From Enterocloster bolteae (GTDB lineage: Bacteria; Bacillota; Clostridia; Lachnospirales; Lachnospiraceae), in assembly GCF_002234575.2 (NCBI RefSeq), contig NZ_CP022464.2, forward strand, positions 620,001-684,000: a stretch of 64,000 bases of DNA. The letters are read 5' to 3'. The notes beneath the pieces are model-generated. The model was not told the origin of the DNA, made no database searches, and was given only the letters and a program-made list of their open reading frames with translations. The position numbers and the translations under genes were made by a program. Shown here one piece after another: positions 7,967 through 15,624 of the stretch (the stretch's first letter is position 1; the number at the start of each line of letters is the position of its first letter).

Positions 7967-8320
7967 ATGATATATAGAATGAAAAATGAGCTGGAAAGAA
8001 CGCCGATCGAAGGCTGTATGGGCGGAAATGGAACCGTCTGGATGGAGAAGCTTCTCACAGGCCAGGAGGAAATGATGGGAAAGGGGAGAGCGTATGTGCG
8101 CCATACGCTGAATCCGGGAGTCTCAATCGGCATCCATACCCATGAGGGGGAAATGGAAACCATGGTTATTGTAAGAGGAAAAGCCGTTCACACTATAAAC
8201 GGACAGGACCAGTATCTGGAGGAAGGGGACATCATCGCAGCCCAGCCCGGGGACAGCCATGGGATTGCACAGACAGGGGATGAACCTCTGGTGCTGATTG
8301 CACAGGTGCTGTTTGCGTAA
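7967..8320 (+). CDS. Small cupin-domain protein
   Basis: This 117-residue single-domain cupin (beta-barrel) has two metal-type motifs: GVSIGIHTHEGEMETMVIVRG (first cupin motif with two His and a Glu) and QPGDSHGIAQTG (second, with the last His). Cupins of this size act as isomerases, decarboxylases or dioxygenases on small acids and sugars. The ATG at 7967 is preferred over an in-frame TTG at 7946; a GGAG lies nine bases upstream. Its place between the regulator and the BKACE gene suggests that it isomerises or decarboxylates a pathway intermediate. Confidence 0.8.
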   Translation: MIYRMKNELERTPIEGCMGGNGTVWMEKLLTGQEEMMGKGRAYVRHTLNPGVSIGIHTHEGEMETMVIVRGKAVHTINGQDQYLEEGDIIAAQPGDSHGIAQTGDEPLVLIAQVLFA

Positions 8321-8352
8321 ATGCAGAAATTGTAAAAAGGGAGATTAGATAA

Positions 8353-9165
8353 ATGACAGACATGGATAATAAGGTTCTGGTAAACGTTGCGCCGGTATCG
8401 GCAGAGGACAAGGTCATCATACCGGAGAAGATAGCGGAGGATGTATATAAGTGTTATAAGGCAGGGGCTGCCATGGTGCACCTTCATGTAAGAGACAGGG
8501 AAGGCCGGCTGACGCCGGATATGTCCCTGTTAGAGGAGACGCTGGCCATGATTCGCCGGGATTCGGACATCATCATCGAGGTGTCCACGGGCGGAGTATC
8601 GGACCTGAACATACGGGAGCGCTGCGCCCCTCTGTATTCTGAGCTGGTGGAAGCCTGCTCCTTGAACGTGGGATCCACTAATCTGGGAAAGGCTGTGTAC
8701 TGCAATCCTATAGACGACGTGGAGTACTGTATCCGGGAAATACTGAAACAGAAAAAGACTCCGGAGGTGGAGACGTTTGAAATAGGCCACACCTGGACCA
8801 TGGCCCGGCTGATGGAGAAGTATGACTTCGCGGATCCGGTTCTGTTCAGTGTGGTGCTGGGCCATGAGGGAGAAGCCCCGGCAACGCCCCAGGCCCTGGC
8901 TGCCATGATACAGATGATTCCTTCCAATGCCGTGTGGGGCATTACACAGGCCCACAGAAAGGATTTTTCGCTGCTGGCCGGTGCCCTGGGCATGGGAGCC
9001 AGGACCGTAAGAATTGGATTTGAGGACAGCAATTATCTGGACGCACAGACCCAGGTAACATCCAATGCCCCCCTTGTGGAAAAGACAGTGAAGCTTCTCA
9101 GGGCCATGGATAAAGAGCCCATGCTGCCGGATGAGGCCAGGGAGCTGTTTCGCATCGGAAGATAA
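8353..9165 (+). CDS. Beta-keto acid cleavage enzyme family protein (BKACE, DUF849)
   Basis: This 270-residue TIM-barrel protein has the BKACE zinc motif HLHVRD with histidines 43 and 45, the conserved EVSTGG strand and a C-terminal GARTVRIGFEDS segment that supplies the last zinc ligand (glutamate). BKACE enzymes condense a beta-keto acid with acetyl-CoA, giving acetoacetate and a new acyl-CoA; the founding member Kce works in lysine fermentation. No other lysine fermentation genes are present, so here the keto acid is probably made from the TRAP-imported substrate. An AAAGGGA site precedes the ATG. Confidence 0.88.
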   Translation: MTDMDNKVLVNVAPVSAEDKVIIPEKIAEDVYKCYKAGAAMVHLHVRDREGRLTPDMSLLEETLAMIRRDSDIIIEVSTGGVSDLNIRERCAPLYSELVEACSLNVGSTNLGKAVYCNPIDDVEYCIREILKQKKTPEVETFEIGHTWTMARLMEKYDFADPVLFSVVLGHEGEAPATPQALAAMIQMIPSNAVWGITQAHRKDFSLLAGALGMGARTVRIGFEDSNYLDAQTQVTSNAPLVEKTVKLLRAMDKEPMLPDEARELFRIGR

Positions 9166-9183
9166 GAGAGAGGAGAACAGACC

Positions 9184-10602
9184 ATGTTGAATGCATCTGT
9201 ATTAGACCAGTATCCCGGGGTGGACACCGACGCCGTGCAGGCTCTGCTGGAAGAAAAATGCCGGCAGGACAGACATAAAATCATAGTCCTGGACGATGAT
9301 CCCACCGGCGTGCAGACGGTCCATGATGTTTCCGTGTATACGGATTGGTCCTATGACAGTATTAAGAAAGGCTTTGAAGAGGACGGGAAGCTGTTTTACA
9401 TACTGACGAATTCCAGGGGATTTACCGTGGAACAGACCACCAGGGCCCACCTGGAAATCGGGGAAACCGCGGCAAAGGTGTCGGAGGAAACAGGAATTGA
9501 CTATGTGATTGTCAGCAGGGGAGATTCCACACTGAGGGGACATTACCCTTTGGAGACAGAGCTGCTGGCCCGGGCAGAGGAAAAACACAGGGGCCGGGCT
9601 GTTGACGGGGAAATCATTTGTCCCTATTTTAAGGAGGGCGGGCGTTTTACCATCGGCAATGTGCACTATGTAAAGTATGGAAATGAGCTGATACCTGCCG
9701 GGGAGACAGAATTTGCAGAGGATAAGACCTTTGGGTACCATTGCTCCAATCTAAAGGAATATGTGGAGGAAAAGACAGGGGGAAGATATCCGGCCCGGGA
9801 AGTGCTGGATGTTTCCCTGGAGGAGCTTCGCAGCCTGGATTATGCCTCCATTACAGATAAACTGCTGGCGCTCCATGATTTTGGGAAAATCGTGGTGAAC
9901 GCAGTGGATGCCTGCGACCTGAAGGTGTTCTGCATTGCCCTTTATGACGCCATGAACCAGGGGCGCAGGTTTATGTTCCGCACAGCCGCAGGCTTTGTGA
10001 AGGAATTCGGGGCCATCCGTGAGAGACCCCTTCTGTCCAGGGAAGAGATGGTGCAGGAAAACTGCGGTACAGGGGGAATCATAGTGGTGGGATCCCATAC
10101 AAAAAAAACAACCAGCCAGCTGGAGGCTTTAAAAACCGTTGAGGGAATCAGGTTCATTGAGTTTAATTCCGATTTGGTCCTGGACGAGGAAAAATTCCAG
10201 GAGGAAATCAGTTCTGTGATAAGCCAGGAAGAGGAGCTGATTGGCCGTGGGGTGACGGTCGCCGTATATACCAGGAGGAAGCTGCTGTCCCTGGAACATG
10301 ACAGTCCTGAGGAGGCATTGGTGCGGTCGGTCAGGATTTCCGACGCAGTCCAGTCACTGGTGGGCAGGCTGAAGGTGAGGCCGGCATTTGTGGTGGCTAA
10401 GGGCGGCATCACCTCCAGCGATGTGGGAACCAAGGCTTTGCAGGTAAAGCGTGCAGCGGTCCTGGGACAGATCCGCCCCGGCATACCGGTATGGCGCACA
10501 GGTCCGGAGAGCCGTTTTCCGGGAACGCCTTATATCATATTCCCCGGTAATGTGGGGGAAGTGGAGACGCTTAAGGAGGCGGTGGAGATATTGTTGGGGT
10601 AA
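9184..10602 (+). CDS. Four-carbon acid sugar kinase family protein (DUF1537, OtnK/DtnK-like)
   Basis: This 472-residue kinase has the N-terminal substrate domain with VLDDDPTGVQTVHDVSV near residue 35 and a C-terminal nucleotide-binding domain with the KGGITSSD loop and IIFPGNVGE near the end. Known members phosphorylate tetronates, 3-oxo-tetronates and other sugar acids with ATP. Usual partners are a PdxA2-type dehydrogenase or an OtnC/OtnI pair; neither is seen here and a BKACE gene takes the place. It starts 18 bases after the BKACE stop with an AGGAG site, and ends the operon. Confidence 0.88.
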   Translation: MLNASVLDQYPGVDTDAVQALLEEKCRQDRHKIIVLDDDPTGVQTVHDVSVYTDWSYDSIKKGFEEDGKLFYILTNSRGFTVEQTTRAHLEIGETAAKVSEETGIDYVIVSRGDSTLRGHYPLETELLARAEEKHRGRAVDGEIICPYFKEGGRFTIGNVHYVKYGNELIPAGETEFAEDKTFGYHCSNLKEYVEEKTGGRYPAREVLDVSLEELRSLDYASITDKLLALHDFGKIVVNAVDACDLKVFCIALYDAMNQGRRFMFRTAAGFVKEFGAIRERPLLSREEMVQENCGTGGIIVVGSHTKKTTSQLEALKTVEGIRFIEFNSDLVLDEEKFQEEISSVISQEEELIGRGVTVAVYTRRKLLSLEHDSPEEALVRSVRISDAVQSLVGRLKVRPAFVVAKGGITSSDVGTKALQVKRAAVLGQIRPGIPVWRTGPESRFPGTPYIIFPGNVGEVETLKEAVEILLG

Positions 10603-10952
10603 ATCCTGCATTGGCCCCCGGTTTCCTGGCTGAAGTACAATTTTTGTGGTGCGGGAGACAAAGATAAGCTATAATAGGGAGTACAGAGGACTTCATATAT
10701 CAGAAACAGAATGCTGTTTTGGCAGGGAAATCGTGCCGGAACAGCATTGTATTGAAAAAAATGCAATTTCCCGGACAGAGGATTTTATCTGTGCGAAGCT
10801 GAATTGACATATTGGCAGAAACGTGCAGAACCGGATATTTGTAGAAAAAGTACCGTGTATATCCTGTGTATGTATGGCATGAGAGCATTGGTATTTGCAT
10901 CCGAAGAGTCTGAAACTGAAGACCGGAGAATCTGGAAACCGAGGTATGGGAC
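10603..10952. other. 350-base gap after the kinase, with hairpin 10710-10748
   Basis: No gene was found. AATGCTGTTTTGGCA (10710-10724) pairs with 10734-10748 (two G-T pairs) around a 9-base loop, which could end the kinase operon although no T-run follows. The loop GGGAAAT can also pair with ATTTCCC near 10765-10772, so two exclusive RNA folds are possible. A TATAAT at 10670-10675 lacks a well-spaced -35 box. Confidence 0.5.
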
Positions 10953-11861
10953 ATGGCGAAACCGTTTGAATTTAATATAAAGAAGCTATATGCGGATTTA
11001 CGGCCTTCGGAACAGAAGGTGGCGGACTATTATCTGGGATATGCGGGACAGTTGGAGGAGCTTTCCCTGGTTCCCATGGCAAAGGCAGCGGGAGTCAGCC
11101 AGCCCACGGTCATGAGATTTGTGAAGGCCCTGGGTTTCGGGGGCTTCCGGGAATTTAAGTATGCGGTGCTGAAGGCAGCCTCCGGCAGAGGCAATATGGA
11201 AGCGGATGCAAAGGCGGACAGCCGGGCGGACGGGTCAGGAGGGGCTGTGCCGCCGCCTCTGGTCTGCGGTTATGGCATATCAGAAGAGGACAGGCCGGAG
11301 GAGGTTCCGGGCCAGGTGATTACCAGGACGATTTCCTATCTGGACGATGCGCTTAAACATATTTCACCTTCGGAAATCATCAAAGCCGCCGGGATGATTT
11401 GCAGCGCCGGCCAGGTGGCTGTATATTATGTGGAAAACTCAGCCACGGTTGCCAATGACCTGGTGACTAAGCTTCTGTATCTGGGGATTAACTGTGTGAC
11501 CTATAACGACGTCTATCTTCAGCAGATCAGCGCAGGAAACCTTGGGGAGCAGGATGTGGCAATCGGTATTTCGTACTCAGGTACATCAAAGAGCACAGTG
11601 GATGTGATGAAGCTTGCAAAGCGGAAGGGAGCTTCCACCATTGTGCTGACGAATTACGATGATGTGCTGATTGGAAAATATGCGGATATCATGTTGTGCA
11701 CCGGCAACCGGCAGCAGCTCTACGGCAATGCCATTTTCTCCAGGACATCCCAGATTGCGGTGGTAGATATGATTTACACGGGGATCATTCTCCGGGACTA
11801 TCCAAAATACACCAAAAAGCTGGACGAAAGCAGCCGTATTGTGCGGAACCAGACGTACTAG
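10953..11861 (+). CDS. MurR/RpiR-family transcription regulator
   Basis: This 302-residue protein has an N-terminal helix-turn-helix of the RpiR type (about residues 1-75, with VPMAKAAGVSQPTVMRFVKALGF) and a C-terminal SIS domain (about 125-280, with VYYVENSATVANDLVTKL and GISYSGTSKSTVDVMKLAKRKGA) that normally senses a phosphosugar. A charged, variable linker joins them. A terminator separates it from the AEP operon, so it is its own transcript. By position it could control either the AEP genes or the sugar-acid island; the sequence does not decide. Confidence 0.88.
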   Translation: MAKPFEFNIKKLYADLRPSEQKVADYYLGYAGQLEELSLVPMAKAAGVSQPTVMRFVKALGFGGFREFKYAVLKAASGRGNMEADAKADSRADGSGGAVPPPLVCGYGISEEDRPEEVPGQVITRTISYLDDALKHISPSEIIKAAGMICSAGQVAVYYVENSATVANDLVTKLLYLGINCVTYNDVYLQQISAGNLGEQDVAIGISYSGTSKSTVDVMKLAKRKGASTIVLTNYDDVLIGKYADIMLCTGNRQQLYGNAIFSRTSQIAVVDMIYTGIILRDYPKYTKKLDESSRIVRNQTY

Positions 11862-11899
11862 AGCGGGTCTGCTGCTCCATCAGGCAGTGCCGGGCGGAC

Positions 11900-11936
11900 A
11901 GAAGGTTTGTAGAAAATCTACAAGCCTTCTTTTTTT
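11900..11936 (+). terminator. Terminator of the RpiR gene
   Basis: A 14-base stem (AGAAGGTTTGTAGA at 11900-11913 with 11917-11930, one G-T pair) around a 3-base loop, followed directly by a T-run. Confidence 0.92.
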
Positions 11937-12090
11937 GCGCCAGAACGGGTTTACACGGGCTTTACACAAGAATTACAGGAATTTTGTTGAGTTTACGTCT
12001 GCCGTTGTGTTTTAATTTGACTGTCCGTTAGGGACAAACGAGTAACGGCACAATTACAGCAAGGGGCAATTTTTGAAAGGAGCATATTAT

Positions 12091-12876
12091 ATGCTGGAAC
12101 TGAACAAAATCAGGAAATCTTACGATGGGGTTACAATTTTAGATAACATCAGCCTGTCTATTGAGAGTGGAGAAATTCTGTCCATTCTGGGACCATCCGG
12201 CTGCGGCAAGACAACGCTTCTTAACCTGATTCTGGGTATTACAGATGCAGACAGCGGTGAAATATGGTTTGAAGGCCGCAACATCACCCGTGTTCCCATG
12301 GAGGAACGGGGATTCAACATTGTGTTTCAGGATTACGCACTGTTCCCTAATTTAAATGTATATAAAAATATTACCTACGGACTGCGGAACAAACCTGACA
12401 TTTCCACCGGACAGGAGGTGCAGGAGCTCATTGATCTTCTGGGGCTGGGGGAACATCTGGCCAAGGGAATTGACCAGCTCTCCGGCGGCCAGAAGCAGCG
12501 TGTGGCCCTGGCCAGAACCATGGTGATGAAGCCCAGGATACTCCTGTTAGATGAGCCGTTAAGCGCTCTGGACGGTGTGATTAAAGAGTCTATCAAGGAG
12601 AAGATCAAGGAAATTGCCAGGGAGTTTAAGCTGACAACCATTATTGTAACCCATGACCCGGAGGAGGCGCTGACCTTGTCGGACAAGGTGCTGATTGTCA
12701 ATGAGGGGAACATTGCCCAGTTCGGCAGGCCGGAGGAAATCATAGGACAGCCCGCAGACAGCTTTGTTAAGAATTTCATTTTAAATCAGCTTGAGGTGAA
12801 GAGAAATAATATTTTCACTCTGTTCAGCCGGGAAATGACACGGAGCAGCAGTCAGAGAATCAGCTGCACAGCATGA
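12091..12876 (+). CDS. phnT: ABC transporter ATPase, 2-aminoethylphosphonate uptake type
   Basis: This 261-residue ATPase powers the adjoining permease. It has Walker A GPSGCGKTT, a Q-loop in FQDYALFPN, the signature LSGGQKQRVALART and Walker B ILLLDEPLSALDG followed by the switch histidine in IVTHDPEEA. The fold matches the spermidine/iron/phosphonate branch of importers. The ATG at 12091 has GAAAGGA upstream; an in-frame TTG at 12073 is inside that site. The function as AEP importer is inferred from the phnWX gene three steps downstream. The stop lies four bases before the first possible start of the permease, so the genes are coupled. Confidence 0.85.
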   Translation: MLELNKIRKSYDGVTILDNISLSIESGEILSILGPSGCGKTTLLNLILGITDADSGEIWFEGRNITRVPMEERGFNIVFQDYALFPNLNVYKNITYGLRNKPDISTGQEVQELIDLLGLGEHLAKGIDQLSGGQKQRVALARTMVMKPRILLLDEPLSALDGVIKESIKEKIKEIAREFKLTTIIVTHDPEEALTLSDKVLIVNEGNIAQFGRPEEIIGQPADSFVKNFILNQLEVKRNNIFTLFSREMTRSSSQRISCTA

Positions 12877-12880
12877 AAGC

Positions 12881-15526
12881 GTGAGGACAAAGAAATCTAT
12901 GATAAAGACTAAAGAGAGGGAGCTCAAACAGATTTACGCAATGGTAGTCATTGTTTTCCTGGTATTTCTTCTGATTCCCATTGTACTGCTTCTGGGAAAA
13001 TCCTTTGAAGGAGGAGGCAGCGTCAGCCTTGAGCACTACGCGGATGTGGCGGGAGGAAAGGGATTTGCGGCTGCCTTTGGCCGGAGCATCTTTGTATCCT
13101 GTGTCAGTGCAGTGCTGACCACGGCGTTGGCTTTTGTGCTGGCCTATACCATACATTATACCAATGTGCCGGGAGGCCTAAAAAAATTCATACGCCTGGC
13201 GGCAGTGGTACCCATGCTTCTTCCCACCATTACATACGGATTTGCCATTATCTATTCCTTTGGCAGGCAGGGGTTTATCACAGGAATGATAGGGCATCAG
13301 ATGTTTGAGATTTACGGCTTTTGCGGACTGCTTCTGGGATATGTTATCTACACGCTGCCTATCTCATTTATGCTGATACTGAACACCATGAGTTTTATTG
13401 ATAAGAAGTTCATGATTGTCTCAAGGATTATGGGGGACAGTCCGTTAAAGACTTTTTTGGCAACGGTTATCAGGCCTCTGCTCGGCACCCTGGCCGCTTC
13501 CTTCGTTCAATGCTTTTTTCTGTGTTTTACGGATTTTGGGATACCGGCTTCTGTAGGCGGACAGTATGATGTGGTGGCAACAGTGCTCTACAATGAAATG
13601 CTGGGTAGTGTACCGGATTTTAACAGAGGGGCTGTGGTGGCTATGTTTATGCTGGTTCCGTCGGTGGTGAGCATTTCCCTGCTCCATTTTCTGGAACGGT
13701 TTAATATACGCTACAGCAAGGTCTCCGGCATAGAGCTGAGAAAGGGGAGAATCCGCGACATATGCTGCGGGGCGGCGTCCGTACTCATTCTGGCTTCGGT
13801 ACTGTGTATATTTGCGGTGATTTTCGTAGTGCCTATGGTGGAGGAATGGCCCTACAGGAGGCAGTTTACCACGGAGCATATAAAAACTGTGTTTACGGAT
13901 TCCAGACTGCTTTCTGTGTATAAGAACTCCATCCTGGTATCCATTTTTACGGCGCTCACCGGTTCACTGGTGGCATACGCAGCTGCGCTGGCCACGGCAC
14001 GCAGCCAGTTAAGCAGCCGGCTTAAATCTGTTATTGAGAGCATTGCCCTGGTCACGAACACCATTCCGGGCATGGTAATCGGTATTGCGTTTTTACTTAC
14101 ATTTTCCGGGACGCCCATTCAGAATACCTTTTTCATCATAGTGATTTGTAATGTGGTGCATTTCTTTTCCACCCCCTATCTGATGATGAAGAGCTCCCTG
14201 GCAAAGATGAATGCGTCCTGGGAGACCACAGCCCTTTTAATGGGGGACAGCTGGCTTAAGACCATTGTCCGCGTGGTGACGCCCAATGCGGTAAGCACCC
14301 TTCTGGAAGTGTTCGGCTATTATTTTGTCAATGCCATGGTGACTGTCAGCGCTGTTATTTTCATAGCAGGAGCCAGGACCATGGTCATTACCACGAAAAT
14401 TAAGGAACTGCAGTATTACACAAAGTTTAATGAAATTTTTGTGCTGTCACTGCTGATTCTCATAACGAACCTGGCGGCAAAGGGACTGTTCGGATATCTG
14501 GCAGGAGGCCGCTGCAAAAACAAAAGGAGAAAAACAATCATGAAGAATTGGAAAAAAGCTGCTGTCATGGGATGTCTGGCCGCTGTTCTGGCTGCCGCTG
14601 CCGCCGTAACCGGCTGTCAAAAGAAAGAAGCCCAGGTCATTATCTACTCCAACGCAGATGACGAAGCCGTGGAGGCAATGAAGCATGCTCTGGACGGAAA
14701 CGGATACGGGGGAAAATATTTATTCCAGACCTTTGGCACCTCGGAGCTGGGAGGCAAATTGCTGGCAGAAGGGACGGATATCGAGGCTGACCTGGTGACC
14801 ATGAGTTCCTTCTATCTGGAGAGCGCCCAGGAACAGAATCACATGTTCCTTGATTTGACTTTTGACGCAAAACCCCTGGAGAAATATCCGGCCTACTACA
14901 GCCCGGTTACCAGACAGGAGGGAGCTATTATTCTTAACACTGAGATGATGAAGGAACATCAGCTTCCAACGCCGTCCAGTATTAAAGATCTGGTAAATCC
15001 CGCGTACGCTGATTTGATTTCCGTTACAGATATAAAGAGTTCTTCCACTGCGTGGCTTTTAATGCAGGCCATTGTCAGCGAATACGGAGAGGACGGGGCA
15101 AAGGAGGTTCTCAGCGGAATCTATCAAAATGCAGGCCCCCATATTGAAAGCTCGGGCTCTGCACCCCTGAAAAAAGTACGTGCCGGCGAGGTGGCCGTCG
15201 GTTTCGGCCTGCGTCACCAGGCAGTTGCGGATAAGGCAGAAGGGCTTCCTGTTGATTATGTGGATCCCACCGAGGGAAATTTTTCTCTGACTGAGTCCGC
15301 GGCTGTCATTGACAAGGGAGATAAGACAAATAAGCTGGCCATGGAAATGGCGGAGTGTATTATCAAAAACGGCCGTCAGGAGCTGCTGACCACCTATCCC
15401 CTTCCAATCTATGAGGGTGAAACCAGCAATTCAAAGAACCAGTCCGCTTATCCCAGGGTGTTTCCGGAAAAGCTGACCGTGGACTTGCTGAAAAAGCATC
15501 AGGAGCTGTCTGAAAGCTGCAAATAG
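12881..15526 (+). CDS. AEP ABC importer: permease and binding lipoprotein in one reading frame (PhnU-PhnS fusion)
   Basis: One open frame of 881 codons holds two proteins normally separate. Residues 1-553 are a double-length permease with two six-helix halves (first about 18-290, second about 305-540), each with an EAA-like loop (IMGDSPLKTFLATVIRPL and LMGDSWLKTIVRVVTPN). Residues 554-881 are an iron/AEP-type binding protein with its own signal and lipobox VTGC (cysteine 579) and body beginning AQVIIYSNADDEAVEAM. No stop lies between them; the junction is RCKNKRRKTI then M at base 14540. AAGGAG at 14524-14529 could also start the binding protein separately. Start is GTG 12881 or ATG 12899; GAGGA at 12883 favours the latter slightly. 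Confidence 0.85.
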   Translation: MRTKKSMIKTKERELKQIYAMVVIVFLVFLLIPIVLLLGKSFEGGGSVSLEHYADVAGGKGFAAAFGRSIFVSCVSAVLTTALAFVLAYTIHYTNVPGGLKKFIRLAAVVPMLLPTITYGFAIIYSFGRQGFITGMIGHQMFEIYGFCGLLLGYVIYTLPISFMLILNTMSFIDKKFMIVSRIMGDSPLKTFLATVIRPLLGTLAASFVQCFFLCFTDFGIPASVGGQYDVVATVLYNEMLGSVPDFNRGAVVAMFMLVPSVVSISLLHFLERFNIRYSKVSGIELRKGRIRDICCGAASVLILASVLCIFAVIFVVPMVEEWPYRRQFTTEHIKTVFTDSRLLSVYKNSILVSIFTALTGSLVAYAAALATARSQLSSRLKSVIESIALVTNTIPGMVIGIAFLLTFSGTPIQNTFFIIVICNVVHFFSTPYLMMKSSLAKMNASWETTALLMGDSWLKTIVRVVTPNAVSTLLEVFGYYFVNAMVTVSAVIFIAGARTMVITTKIKELQYYTKFNEIFVLSLLILITNLAAKGLFGYLAGGRCKNKRRKTIMKNWKKAAVMGCLAAVLAAAAAVTGCQKKEAQVIIYSNADDEAVEAMKHALDGNGYGGKYLFQTFGTSELGGKLLAEGTDIEADLVTMSSFYLESAQEQNHMFLDLTFDAKPLEKYPAYYSPVTRQEGAIILNTEMMKEHQLPTPSSIKDLVNPAYADLISVTDIKSSSTAWLLMQAIVSEYGEDGAKEVLSGIYQNAGPHIESSGSAPLKKVRAGEVAVGFGLRHQAVADKAEGLPVDYVDPTEGNFSLTESAAVIDKGDKTNKLAMEMAECIIKNGRQELLTTYPLPIYEGETSNSKNQSAYPRVFPEKLTVDLLKKHQELSESCK

Positions 15527-15624
15527 GGAAAAAATCCTCCGGCAAAAAGGCTGCTAAGAGAGGCTGCGGGAAATAAAGTGAAGCATTAAAAATAGAGAAA
15601 GATAAGACAAGGAGAAAATTAGGT

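Noticed and set aside
10660..10675. TATAAT-containing promoter for the RpiR gene
   Set aside because: The only TTG-type -35 lies 20 bases away, too far for a good sigma-A promoter.
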